Shown: piece by piece, positions 26,492 through 36,765 of the stretch
How the letters are laid out: each line of letters starts with the position of its first letter
How positions within the stretch are numbered: position 1 is the first letter of the stretch
From: Candidatus Prevotella equi
Lineage (GTDB): Bacteria > Bacteroidota > Bacteroidia > Bacteroidales > Bacteroidaceae
DNA: 45,703 nt
Reading direction: 5' to 3'
Assembly (NCBI GenBank): GCA_018065145.1
Contig: JAGHTW010000099.1
Location: 1 to 45,703 of the forward strand
Made by a program: the position numbers and the translations under genes
Notes under the pieces: generated by a model
What the model was told of the DNA's origin: nothing
Database searches by the model: none
The model's input: only the letters and a program-made list of their open reading frames with translations

Positions 26492-26519
26492 CGATAAAGA
26501 TAAATTTACTAGTAAATTT
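26491..26519 (+). promoter_or_regulatory. Palindromic operator-like site, copy 1
   Basis: The perfect 18-base palindrome AAATTTACTAGTAAATTT (26502-26519) is preceded by ACGATAA. The whole 29-base unit recurs at 26534 with 26 of 29 bases identical. Confidence 0.65.
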
Positions 26520-26533
26520 TCTCTGATTGTTAT

Positions 26534-26563
26534 ACGATAACTAAAAATTTACTAGTAAATTTG
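26534..26563 (+). promoter_or_regulatory. Palindromic operator-like site, copy 2, overlapping the GH97 -7 box
   Basis: The second identical palindrome, AAATTTACTAGTAAATTT at 26545-26562, is centred 43 bases from the first, about four helical turns. Its right half forms the -7 box TAAATTTG (26556-26563). A dimeric regulator bound here would cover the promoter. The regulator is not identified. Confidence 0.65.
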
Positions 26564-26596
26564 CAGTGATAGTAATAAGATAACAATTATAACGTA

Positions 26597-28582
26597 ATGA
26601 AAAAGCAGTTTTGTTTAGCAACTTTGGCAGTGGCATTGAGTGTCAATGCCCAGACATTGAGCAGTCCTGACGGACAGTTGAGCGTAACAGTGGGATGCGA
26701 TAACGGCATAGCCAACTACATGGTGGTGCTTGGCAACGATACCGTTGTTCGCAAGTCCCCACTCGGTATTAAAACGAATATGGGCGACTTCAGCAAGGGT
26801 ATGAAACTGACGGGCAGCACTCAGCCACAGTCTGTCAGCGAGAGCTACACACTCCCTAACGCAAAGAAGCAGAATATCAGTTATACTGCCAATGAGGCAA
26901 CGTGGATGTTCAACAACGAGAAGGACAAGCCAGCCTTCAGCGTTACCTTCCATGTGGATAACAATAACGTAGCGTTCAAATATGACGTCAAGGCCCAGGG
27001 CGATCGTCGCTCCTGCATTGTCACAGAAGAGTCAACATTCTATACATTTGCGCAAGATACGAAGACATTCCTTTGTCCTCAGATGACTCCTCAGACAGGC
27101 TTTGCACGTACAGCACCAAGCTATGAGACATTCTATGAGTACGATGCCGAGATGGGCAAGGACGGTTGGGGTAGGGGATACACCTTCCCAGCGCTCTTTA
27201 AGGTGACTTCCAATACCCTCTCAAACAAGAAAGGTCAGGGTGAGTCTTATATCTGGGTGATGCTTTCTGAGACAAACATCGGCGGCAATTACTGCGCAAG
27301 CCGTATCGTTAGTGCTGATACGCAGTCTTACCGTATAGCATATCCAGAGCAGAGCGAGTTCGGTGGCGTTGGCTCTACAGCACCGGGACTGATGCTCGCT
27401 GGTGCGAATGGCGAGATACCACATGCTGAGACACCTTGGCGCACTATCACAGTAGGCCGCACCCTTGCACCTATTGCCGAGACAACGATACAGTGGGACC
27501 TCGTGAAGCCACAGTACGAGGCAAGCAAGGAGTATAAATATGGTCGCTCTGCATGGAGCTGGATAATACGAATGGATGCCTCTTGTAACTATGACGAGCA
27601 GAAGGAGTATGTTGACTTTGCCGCTGCCATGGGATGGGAGTATCTCCTCGTTGATGCTTTCTGGGATAGCAACATTGGCTATGACCGCATAGAACAGCTG
27701 TCAAAGTACGCACAGTCAAAGGGCGTAGGACTGTTCCTTTGGTACAATAGTAACGGTTACTGGAACGACGCACCGCAGGGTCCTCGCGGAAAGATGCACC
27801 GCATGATAGACCGTCGCAAAGAGATGGCATGGATGCAGAAGGCGGGCATCAAGGGTATCAAGGTTGATTTCGTGGGCTCTGACAAACAGCAGACCATGCA
27901 GATGTATGAGGATATCCTTGCCGATGCCAACGATTACGGCATCATGGTGATATATCACGGCTGCACTCTGCAGAGAGGTTGGGAGAGAATGTATCCAAAC
28001 TTCGTGTCATGTGAGGCTGTTCGCGCCAGTGAGAATCTCTCCTTCGGTCAGCATGACAATGATATAGAGGCACTTGCTGCTACCATTCATCCAGTGTTGC
28101 GTAACGCTGTCGGTAACATGGACTTCGGTGGCTCTGCCCTTAACAAGCATTACTCAAAAGATAACAAGCGCGGCAAGACACGCGTGACAAGCGATGTCTA
28201 TGCACTCGCTACCGCAATACTCTTCCAGACACCAGTGCAGAACTTTGCATTGGCACCAAACAACCTCGATGATGCTCCTGCATGGGCTATCGATTTCATG
28301 AAGGCGGTGCCTGTGACATGGAAGGATATGAAGTTCATAGATGGTTATCCAGGACAGTATGTCGCTCTTGAAAGAATGACAGGCAGCAAGCATTACGTTG
28401 CTGCCGTTAATGCTGCCGACAATGCTTACGTGAAGGAGATAAATGTTCCTGCAAACGTAAAGGAGGTAACCCTTTACTCTGATGATGCCAACCTCAACGG
28501 AAGTGTTAAGCAGGTGAAGGTAAAGAAGGGTAAGGTGAAGGTCACAGTACCAAAGAACGGCGGCGCTGTAATCGTTTACTAA
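26597..28582 (+). CDS. GH97 retaining alpha-galactosidase-like enzyme (first copy)
   Basis: This 661-residue secreted GH97 protein has an N-terminal super-beta-sandwich (about 20-300), a TIM barrel (about 305-580) and a C-terminal beta domain. It has the retaining-type nucleophile Asp424 in GIKVDFVGSD and a likely acid/base Glu473 in FVSCEAVR. Inverting members such as SusB lack the Asp and use glutamates elsewhere. In BtGH97b of Bacteroides thetaiotaomicron the retaining form is an alpha-galactosidase, which fits removal of galactose from complex xylan. The signal peptide ends at VNAQ (residue 19). It is first in a probable operon reaching to the GH10-CE1 gene. Its sugar specificity is inferred. 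Confidence 0.88.
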   Translation: MKKQFCLATLAVALSVNAQTLSSPDGQLSVTVGCDNGIANYMVVLGNDTVVRKSPLGIKTNMGDFSKGMKLTGSTQPQSVSESYTLPNAKKQNISYTANEATWMFNNEKDKPAFSVTFHVDNNNVAFKYDVKAQGDRRSCIVTEESTFYTFAQDTKTFLCPQMTPQTGFARTAPSYETFYEYDAEMGKDGWGRGYTFPALFKVTSNTLSNKKGQGESYIWVMLSETNIGGNYCASRIVSADTQSYRIAYPEQSEFGGVGSTAPGLMLAGANGEIPHAETPWRTITVGRTLAPIAETTIQWDLVKPQYEASKEYKYGRSAWSWIIRMDASCNYDEQKEYVDFAAAMGWEYLLVDAFWDSNIGYDRIEQLSKYAQSKGVGLFLWYNSNGYWNDAPQGPRGKMHRMIDRRKEMAWMQKAGIKGIKVDFVGSDKQQTMQMYEDILADANDYGIMVIYHGCTLQRGWERMYPNFVSCEAVRASENLSFGQHDNDIEALAATIHPVLRNAVGNMDFGGSALNKHYSKDNKRGKTRVTSDVYALATAILFQTPVQNFALAPNNLDDAPAWAIDFMKAVPVTWKDMKFIDGYPGQYVALERMTGSKHYVAAVNAADNAYVKEINVPANVKEVTLYSDDANLNGSVKQVKVKKGKVKVTVPKNGGAVIVY

Positions 28583-28611
28583 TGACAAGTAAAAAGTAAT
28601 AAATAATAAGT

Positions 28612-29976
28612 ATGATGAGAAACACATTGAAAGGCATAATGCTTTCGTGCCTTTGTGCTGCATTGCCAGCATCAAACGTTGAAGCGAAGGAGAATATAAA
28701 CCTTCCTATCGTGCAGACAAAATATACTGCCGACCCAGCACCGTACGTGCATGGCGACACGGTGTATCTTTATACTACCCACGACGAGGAGGGAGCAGGG
28801 GGCTTTATGATGAAGGACTGGCTCCTTTATACCTCCACTGATATGGTGAACTGGGAGGATCATGGCGCTGTGGCATCGCTGCGCGACTTCAAATGGTACA
28901 AGGGCGATAACGGTGCGTGGGCTGAACAGGTGATAGAGCGCAACGGTAAGTGGTATATGTATTGCCCAATACATGGCCACGGCATCGGCGTTCTGGTGGC
29001 AGACTCCCCTTACGGACCATTCAAAGACCCGTTAGGAGAGCCTTTGGTATGGCAGAAGGAACACTGGTATGACATAGACCCTACGGTGTGGATTGACGAT
29101 GATGGTCAGGCATATCTGTATTGGGGTAATCCTAACCTCTATATGGTGAAGCTCAATGAGGATATGATATCATATTCCGGCAATATCGTGGAGCACCCAA
29201 AGGTGAAGGATTATCAGGAAGGACCATGGTTCTATAAGCATGGCGATAACTACTATATGGCATTCGCCTCTACTTGTTGCCCTGAGGGCATAGGCTATGC
29301 TATGAGTAAGAGCGCAACAGGACCATGGGAGTACAAGGGACACATCATGAACCACACTGTGCAGACACGTGGTAATCATCCGGGTATCATTGATTTCAAG
29401 GGTAAGTCATATTGCTTTGGACTAAACTATGACGTATATCGACTTGAGACCAGTCGTCACGCAGAACAGCGTTCTGTATCTGCTGCCGAGATGACGTACA
29501 ATGCTGACGGCACGATACAGGAACTGCCATATTTCTTTGATTGCAAACTCGAACAGGTAGGAACGTTCAATCCTTATCGTCGTGTGGAGGCAGAGACAAT
29601 GGCATGGGGATACGGACTGCGCACTACTCGTGAGAATCCATCAGGACCATGGAATCCAACGCTCTTCGTTACCAATATCGACGAAGGCGAGTATATATTA
29701 ATAAAAGGTGTAGATTTCGGCAATGGTCCAAAGACCTTCACTGCATCATGCGCCAGCCACATGTTCGGAGGACTGCTGGAAGTGCGCATCGATGGTGTTG
29801 ACGGAAAACTCATCGGTACCGTTGAGGTGACACGTACCAAGGATAAGTTTGAACAGCAGACGATAAAGCTAAAGGGTAAGACAACGGGCGTGCATGACTT
29901 GTACTTCGTATTCAAGTCAAACAGCATGCAGAAGAAGAACCTCTTCAACTTCGATTGGTGGAAGTTTTCAAATTGA
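28612..29976 (+). CDS. GH43-CBM6 arabinofuranosidase/xylosidase (second)
   Basis: This 454-residue secreted protein has a GH43 propeller (about 30-310) followed by a CBM6-like module (about 316-454, FNPYRRVEAETMA...FNFDWWKF). The catalytic residues are Asp41 (YTADPAP), Asp156 (DIDPTVW) and Glu203 (YQEGPWF). The signal peptide is long, with cleavage near VEAKE (residue 25); a Cys inside the hydrophobic core does not form a good lipobox. It begins 29 bases after GH97 and is followed by the second GH97 gene. It shares architecture and length with the enzyme at 25127 but differs clearly in sequence. The stop codon lies in a 7-base tandem repeat (29970-29997). Confidence 0.86.
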   Translation: MMRNTLKGIMLSCLCAALPASNVEAKENINLPIVQTKYTADPAPYVHGDTVYLYTTHDEEGAGGFMMKDWLLYTSTDMVNWEDHGAVASLRDFKWYKGDNGAWAEQVIERNGKWYMYCPIHGHGIGVLVADSPYGPFKDPLGEPLVWQKEHWYDIDPTVWIDDDGQAYLYWGNPNLYMVKLNEDMISYSGNIVEHPKVKDYQEGPWFYKHGDNYYMAFASTCCPEGIGYAMSKSATGPWEYKGHIMNHTVQTRGNHPGIIDFKGKSYCFGLNYDVYRLETSRHAEQRSVSAAEMTYNADGTIQELPYFFDCKLEQVGTFNPYRRVEAETMAWGYGLRTTRENPSGPWNPTLFVTNIDEGEYILIKGVDFGNGPKTFTASCASHMFGGLLEVRIDGVDGKLIGTVEVTRTKDKFEQQTIKLKGKTTGVHDLYFVFKSNSMQKKNLFNFDWWKFSN

Positions 29977-29997
29977 AAATTGAAAATTGAAAATTGA
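29970..29997 (+). repeat. Four tandem copies of AAATTGA across a stop codon
   Basis: AAATTGA is repeated four times in perfect tandem (29970-29997). The stop TGA (29974-29976) of GH43-CBM6 is the end of the first copy, so copy-number change would not alter the protein but would change spacing to the next gene. Confidence 0.85.
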
Positions 29998-30022
29998 GAA
30001 TTATTTTTCTATCATTACTACA

Positions 30023-31891
30023 ATGCGTAAACTGTTATATATCATCCTTATTGTTATACTGGTAATTCCCTGCCATGACGCATCAGCCCAGACATCTCCA
30101 AACGGTAAAGTCAGGGTAAGATACAACGGTGGGAAAGGTCAGATGGAAGTGACGTATAAGGATGGCAAGACATGGGTGGAAATTATGACCATGCCGGTGA
30201 AACTGGACTGTGACAAACCTGTAAAAGGAAAGAAACAACGCGTTGATTATACCATGGTAACAGGCAAGCGACGCAATTGTTCCAATCAGTATGTGGAGAC
30301 TACCTACTGGATTGACGAGGGACATCAGCTGTATGTGCGTGCTTACAATGATGGCATAGCATGGTCAACAAGTTCCAAACAGTTGTCGAAGGATGGCTTC
30401 ATTGTCTCTTTTGCTTCGGCAAGGAACAACTGGATAATGCGATGGGTTGATTCCTATGAAGAATTCTTTCCGCTCAACCGCACCATAAAGCCAGGTGAGC
30501 GATATGCCTATCCTGCGCTTTTTGAATACAGTAACGGAGTATTCGCGTTGCTTTCTGAATCAGGCTTGAAGAAAACGGACGCTGCATCCAGTTTCTATGG
30601 CAGGGAACAAAGGGGCGAATACTGCATACGACCCGACCTGTCGATAGTTCAGCCGGAGCATCATACAAAGGTTTCACAGACAGTGGAGTATGGCGGTTGG
30701 CAGACACTCATTATAGGTAAGCTTGCAGATATCGTTGAGTCAACGCTGATAACCGACAACTCTGAAGAGTGTCAGATTAAAGATACCTCGTGGATAAAGC
30801 CTGGTGTTGCATCATGGATATACTGGGCAAGCAATCATGGTTCCAAGGAATTCAGTATTATAAAGAAGTATGTTGACATGGCGGTGGAGATGAAACTACC
30901 GTATGTACTCATTGATGCTGAATGGGATGAGATGCCTCGCATAGCGTCCAATGAAGGAAAGACGATCGAGGATGCTGTAAGATACGCTGTGGATAACGGT
31001 GTGAAGCCGATGATATGGTACAACTCTTCTGTAGGCTGGATAAACGGAGCACCGGGACCTAAGTTTCTGCTCAACGATCCGCAGGAGCGTGAGAAGCAAT
31101 TTGCATGGTGTGAGAAGATTGGTGTCAAGGGTGTAAAGATTGACTTCTTCTCAGGTGACAACAATATGAATATCGCTTACATGGCAGAACTCCTTGAATG
31201 TGCAGCACGTCATAATCTGCTTGTAAACTTCCATGGAGTGACCACAATGCGCGGTTGGCAAAGGACCTATCCTAACCTTATATCGGCAGAGGCAGTGTAT
31301 GGAGCGGAGTGGTATAATAATGTTCCTACGTTCACAAAGAAGGCTGCATCGCACAATGCCATGCTGCCTTTCACCAGAAACGTGATAGGCTCAATGGACT
31401 ATACACCATGTGCATTCACTGATTCACAGCATCCACATATAACCACCCACGCACATGAATTGGCACTGACGGTGCTTTTTGAGTCGGGAATACAGCATCT
31501 TGCAGACCGTCCAGAGAGTTTCCTCAGTCAGCGTAAGATGATAAGGGACTTCCTTACACAACTCCCGACAGCGTGGGATGAGACACGTTACATATCAGGC
31601 TATCCTGGTGAGACGGTGGTATTGGCACGCAGAAGCGGTAACGTGTGGTATGTTGCAGGCATCAACGGTACCGATGAGGAGAAACGCCTCGATGTGAGAG
31701 CGCTCAATAAGCTCGGCATAGGGAAGGCGATGGTGGGGATATTCCGCGATAATGACTTCAAGTATGATATATGGGGCGATTCGCCATTCAGTACATATAC
31801 CTATGATATGGAAATGGGACAGCTGGACTTTGAGGTCTGCAAACCACGTGGCGGCTTCGTTTACAAGATAATCCTACCAACTGACGAATAG
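30023..31891 (+). CDS. GH97 retaining glycosidase (second copy)
   Basis: This 622-residue secreted GH97 protein has the same three-part layout as the enzyme at 26597 but is clearly divergent. The retaining nucleophile is Asp374 (VKIDFFSGD) and the probable acid/base is Glu423 (LISAEAVYG). The start at 30023 gives MRKLLYIILIVILVIP and cleavage near ASAQ (residue 23); an in-frame ATG at 29987 lies inside the tandem repeat region and adds no recognisable sequence. Two GH97 enzymes flanking a GH43 imply two different alpha-linked groups, for example alpha-galactose and alpha-arabinopyranose. It is followed by a 27-base palindrome before GH31. Confidence 0.87.
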   Translation: MRKLLYIILIVILVIPCHDASAQTSPNGKVRVRYNGGKGQMEVTYKDGKTWVEIMTMPVKLDCDKPVKGKKQRVDYTMVTGKRRNCSNQYVETTYWIDEGHQLYVRAYNDGIAWSTSSKQLSKDGFIVSFASARNNWIMRWVDSYEEFFPLNRTIKPGERYAYPALFEYSNGVFALLSESGLKKTDAASSFYGREQRGEYCIRPDLSIVQPEHHTKVSQTVEYGGWQTLIIGKLADIVESTLITDNSEECQIKDTSWIKPGVASWIYWASNHGSKEFSIIKKYVDMAVEMKLPYVLIDAEWDEMPRIASNEGKTIEDAVRYAVDNGVKPMIWYNSSVGWINGAPGPKFLLNDPQEREKQFAWCEKIGVKGVKIDFFSGDNNMNIAYMAELLECAARHNLLVNFHGVTTMRGWQRTYPNLISAEAVYGAEWYNNVPTFTKKAASHNAMLPFTRNVIGSMDYTPCAFTDSQHPHITTHAHELALTVLFESGIQHLADRPESFLSQRKMIRDFLTQLPTAWDETRYISGYPGETVVLARRSGNVWYVAGINGTDEEKRLDVRALNKLGIGKAMVGIFRDNDFKYDIWGDSPFSTYTYDMEMGQLDFEVCKPRGGFVYKIILPTDE

Positions 31892-31897
31892 AAAAAA

Positions 31898-31924
31898 GGG
31901 TCAAGGGGTCTGACCCCTTGACCC
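31898..31924. repeat. Perfect 27-base palindrome (REP-like)
   Basis: GGGTCAAGGGGTC (31898-31910), a central T, and GACCCCTTGACCC (31912-31924) form a perfect inverted repeat between GH97 and GH31, 6 bases after the stop and 12 bases before the next ATG. On the plus strand there is no T-run after it. On the minus strand it would be followed by T6. Confidence 0.9.
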
Positions 31925-31936
31925 ACAACATGAACA

Positions 31937-34336
31937 ATGATGAACTACAGAAAGAGTATAATAAGCATCATATTGCTTGCAATTGGAATCAGCAACGCAT
32001 TTGCGCAGCAGCTGAAAGTAGAGTTCGTAACACCTGACATCGTGAGGGTGCAGTACAGTCATGACGGTAAGTTCGAGAGCAATGCAACAGGTGTTTGCGT
32101 GTATGACAGGCAGACCGTTGACGTGAAGAGAACGGATACGAATGAAAAACTGACACTGGCAACGGGTAAGCTGAAGGTAGTGGTGGGCAAACGCGATAAT
32201 GCTATATCGTTCTATGATGAGGATGGCAAGGAACTGCTGTGTCAACAGCCAGGAACGTTAAAGTATGAGCCATCTGTTCAGGAACGTGTGATATACGATG
32301 AGAAGTCTGCCCACGTAGAGGAAACAGCCAACGGTAAGGTGACCGTAAAGGATGTGCTCCGCCGTGATACCATAGGACTCAGCACACGATATTTCGTTTC
32401 CTTCCATGCCAGTAACGAGAAAGGCATATACGGACTCGGCGCACACATGGAGGACTATATGAACCTCGTTGGAAAGACGGTTTATCTCACGCAGCATAAC
32501 CTCAAGGCTTCAGTGCCTGTGCTTTGCTCAACGGGCGGTTACGGACTGTTGTTCGATGCTGGTTGCGCAATGAAATATACAAGCGCAAACGATGCCTACA
32601 CCATGCAGTTGGAGGCAGCAAAGGAACTGGACTATTACTTCATCAAGGGCAAGACGATGGGTGATGTCATAGCGGGATATCATTACCTGACGGGTAAGCC
32701 ATCGCTGATGCCAAGATATGTCTTCGGCTATACGCAGTCAAAGGAACGCTATGTGTCGTCGGATGATATCATCAAGACACTGCGCGAATACCGCAAGCGC
32801 CATGTACCTATCGACATGATAGTGCAGGATTGGAACTACTGGCCACAGGGATGGGGATACATGAAGATGAATCCAAAGTATTACCCAGACCCTAAAGCAC
32901 TCGCCGATTCAGTACATGCGATGAACGCAAAGCTGATGGTAAGCATCTGGCCTAACCCACAATGGTGCCCTGAGGCAGAAGACTTCAAACAGCGTGGCAT
33001 GATGCTGGAGCATGATATCTATGATGCTTTTAACCCAGAGGCACGTAAGCATTACTGGAAATATGCCAATGATGAGTTCTTCTCAAGAGGCTTTGATGCG
33101 TGGTGGTGCGACAGTAGCGAACCGCTTGATGGCGACTGGAACAAGATACCGGGACCAACGAATGGTAAACCATACGGTTGGGATAGTCAGGAGCAACGCT
33201 GGAACCTTAATAAGGACGTGCTCAGTGAAGCTCTTGGCGTAGAGAGAAGTTCGCTATTCTCGCTGTATCACAGCATGGGAATATACGAAAACCAACGCCA
33301 GACGACTACCGATAAGCGCGTGGTGAACCTCACTCGAAGCACTTATGCGGGACAGCAACGCTATGGTACCATAGTGTGGAACGGCGACACGCATGCTTCT
33401 TGGAAGTCCTTTAAGCAACAGATACCTTCTGGACTGAACTATATGGCAACGGGAAATCCGTACTGGACGGTTGACGTGGGCTCGTTCTTTACACGCAATG
33501 ATGGTAGAAGATGGTTCTACAAGGGAGAATTCCAGAACGGTGTAAAGGATGATGCGTACAAGGACTATTACGTGAGAATGTTCCAATGGGCTACGTTCCT
33601 GCCTATGTTGCGCAGCCATGGTAGCGATACTCCGCGAGAGATATGGCAGTTTGAGAACTCAAAAGAGAAGGGAAACGCGTATTATGACGCTATCCTGAAG
33701 ATGATAAACCTGCGCTATTCTCTTATACCTTATATATATAGTATGGCGGCAAAGCAGACGTTTGATAGCTATACGATGGCGAGGATGCTTGCCTTTGACT
33801 ATCCAAAGGATGAGAAAGTGCTGGATATAAAGGACGAATATATGTTTGGCGACTTCCTTGTTTGTCCTGTTACCGAAGCAAATGCAACGTCTCGAAAGGT
33901 GTATCTGCCAACGGGCAGCACGTGGATAGACTACTGGACAGGTAAGAGATACTCTGGTGGTGAGAGTATTGAGGCGTCATGTGACATCGCTACTCTTCCT
34001 CTTTACGTTCGTGCAGGCTCTATTATGCCGACTACGGAGGTTGCAGAGTACTCTGATGCACAGAAGGGAAAGCCTGTTACCATCAATGTATATGAGGGAA
34101 AGGACGCAGACTTTACACTCTATGAGGACGAGGGCGATAACTATAACTATGAAAAGGGACAGTATTCTACTATTCCTCTGTCATGGGATGATGCCAAGAA
34201 GGTCCTCACCATCGGCGAGCGTAAGGGTTCTTATGAAGGCATGTTGCAGAAGCGCACCTTTATCGTGACTGTTGCTGGCGGAAAGACAAAGCAGGTGAAG
34301 TACAACGGCAAGAGAATAAACTTAAGGATGCGTTGA
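31937..34336 (+). CDS. GH31 alpha-xylosidase-like enzyme
   Basis: This 799-residue secreted GH31 enzyme is retaining. An N-terminal beta domain (about 24-245), a TIM barrel (about 260-620) and C-terminal beta domains follow the signal peptide (cleavage near AFAQ, residue 24). The nucleophile is Asp392 in WWCDSSEP, with Glu395 as usual, and the acid/base is Asp484 in WNGDTHASW. The family covers alpha-xylosidases, alpha-glucosidases and alpha-galactosidases. In a xylan cluster with GH95 and GH97 an alpha-xylosidase acting on xylose-containing side chains is most likely. Its start is 12 bases downstream of a perfect palindrome that could fold in the messenger and affect translation. Exact specificity is not read from sequence. 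Confidence 0.88.
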   Translation: MMNYRKSIISIILLAIGISNAFAQQLKVEFVTPDIVRVQYSHDGKFESNATGVCVYDRQTVDVKRTDTNEKLTLATGKLKVVVGKRDNAISFYDEDGKELLCQQPGTLKYEPSVQERVIYDEKSAHVEETANGKVTVKDVLRRDTIGLSTRYFVSFHASNEKGIYGLGAHMEDYMNLVGKTVYLTQHNLKASVPVLCSTGGYGLLFDAGCAMKYTSANDAYTMQLEAAKELDYYFIKGKTMGDVIAGYHYLTGKPSLMPRYVFGYTQSKERYVSSDDIIKTLREYRKRHVPIDMIVQDWNYWPQGWGYMKMNPKYYPDPKALADSVHAMNAKLMVSIWPNPQWCPEAEDFKQRGMMLEHDIYDAFNPEARKHYWKYANDEFFSRGFDAWWCDSSEPLDGDWNKIPGPTNGKPYGWDSQEQRWNLNKDVLSEALGVERSSLFSLYHSMGIYENQRQTTTDKRVVNLTRSTYAGQQRYGTIVWNGDTHASWKSFKQQIPSGLNYMATGNPYWTVDVGSFFTRNDGRRWFYKGEFQNGVKDDAYKDYYVRMFQWATFLPMLRSHGSDTPREIWQFENSKEKGNAYYDAILKMINLRYSLIPYIYSMAAKQTFDSYTMARMLAFDYPKDEKVLDIKDEYMFGDFLVCPVTEANATSRKVYLPTGSTWIDYWTGKRYSGGESIEASCDIATLPLYVRAGSIMPTTEVAEYSDAQKGKPVTINVYEGKDADFTLYEDEGDNYNYEKGQYSTIPLSWDDAKKVLTIGERKGSYEGMLQKRTFIVTVAGGKTKQVKYNGKRINLRMR

Positions 34337-34379
34337 TGCGTCAAAGAAAAGAATACCAAGATAAAATACAAAACAATAA

Positions 34380-36551
<2,172 letters not shown>

Positions 36552-36585
36552 GCATCGCATAAGAATAAAATGGTAAAGATAAAAT

Positions 36586-36617
36586 GAGTCAACGCATGCG
36601 GCGCTGGCTCATTTTTT
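36586..36617 (+). terminator. Terminator after the GH10-CE1 gene
   Basis: GAGTCAACGC (36586-36595) pairs with GCGCTGGCTC (36601-36610) with one G-T pair and one mismatch around ATGCG, extended by flanking A-T pairs and followed by T6. It closes the GH97-to-GH10-CE1 unit. Confidence 0.8.
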
Positions 36618-36627
36618 GTTTAAAATA

Positions 36628-36639
36628 GTCTCATTATAT
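36628..36639 (+). promoter_or_regulatory. GTCTCATTATAT element upstream of GH5
   Basis: This is identical over 12 bases to the inverted copy at 19479-19490. It starts 55 bases before the -7 box, as in the GH127 promoter. A partial inverted match (GTGAGAT) lies at 36651-36657. Confidence 0.45.
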
Positions 36640-36682
36640 ATTATATAAAGGTGAGATAAAAGCGTATGTCGGGTATTTTTGC

Positions 36683-36690
36683 TATCTTTG
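36683..36690 (+). promoter_or_regulatory. -7 box of the GH5-GH67 unit
   Basis: TATCTTTG followed by C matches TAnnTTTG. It lies 75 bases before the GH5 start. No -33 TTG is evident, again suggesting activator dependence. Confidence 0.55.
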
Positions 36691-36765
36691 CAGAGCTTAA
36701 ACAAGCGAAAAGCTAAAACAAAAACTAAAACACAAATCAGGAGTAAGACGAAACCTAGATAAAAG

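Noticed and set aside
29970..29997. Possible CRISPR-like array
   Set aside because: Only 7-base tandem units without spacers and no cas genes nearby.
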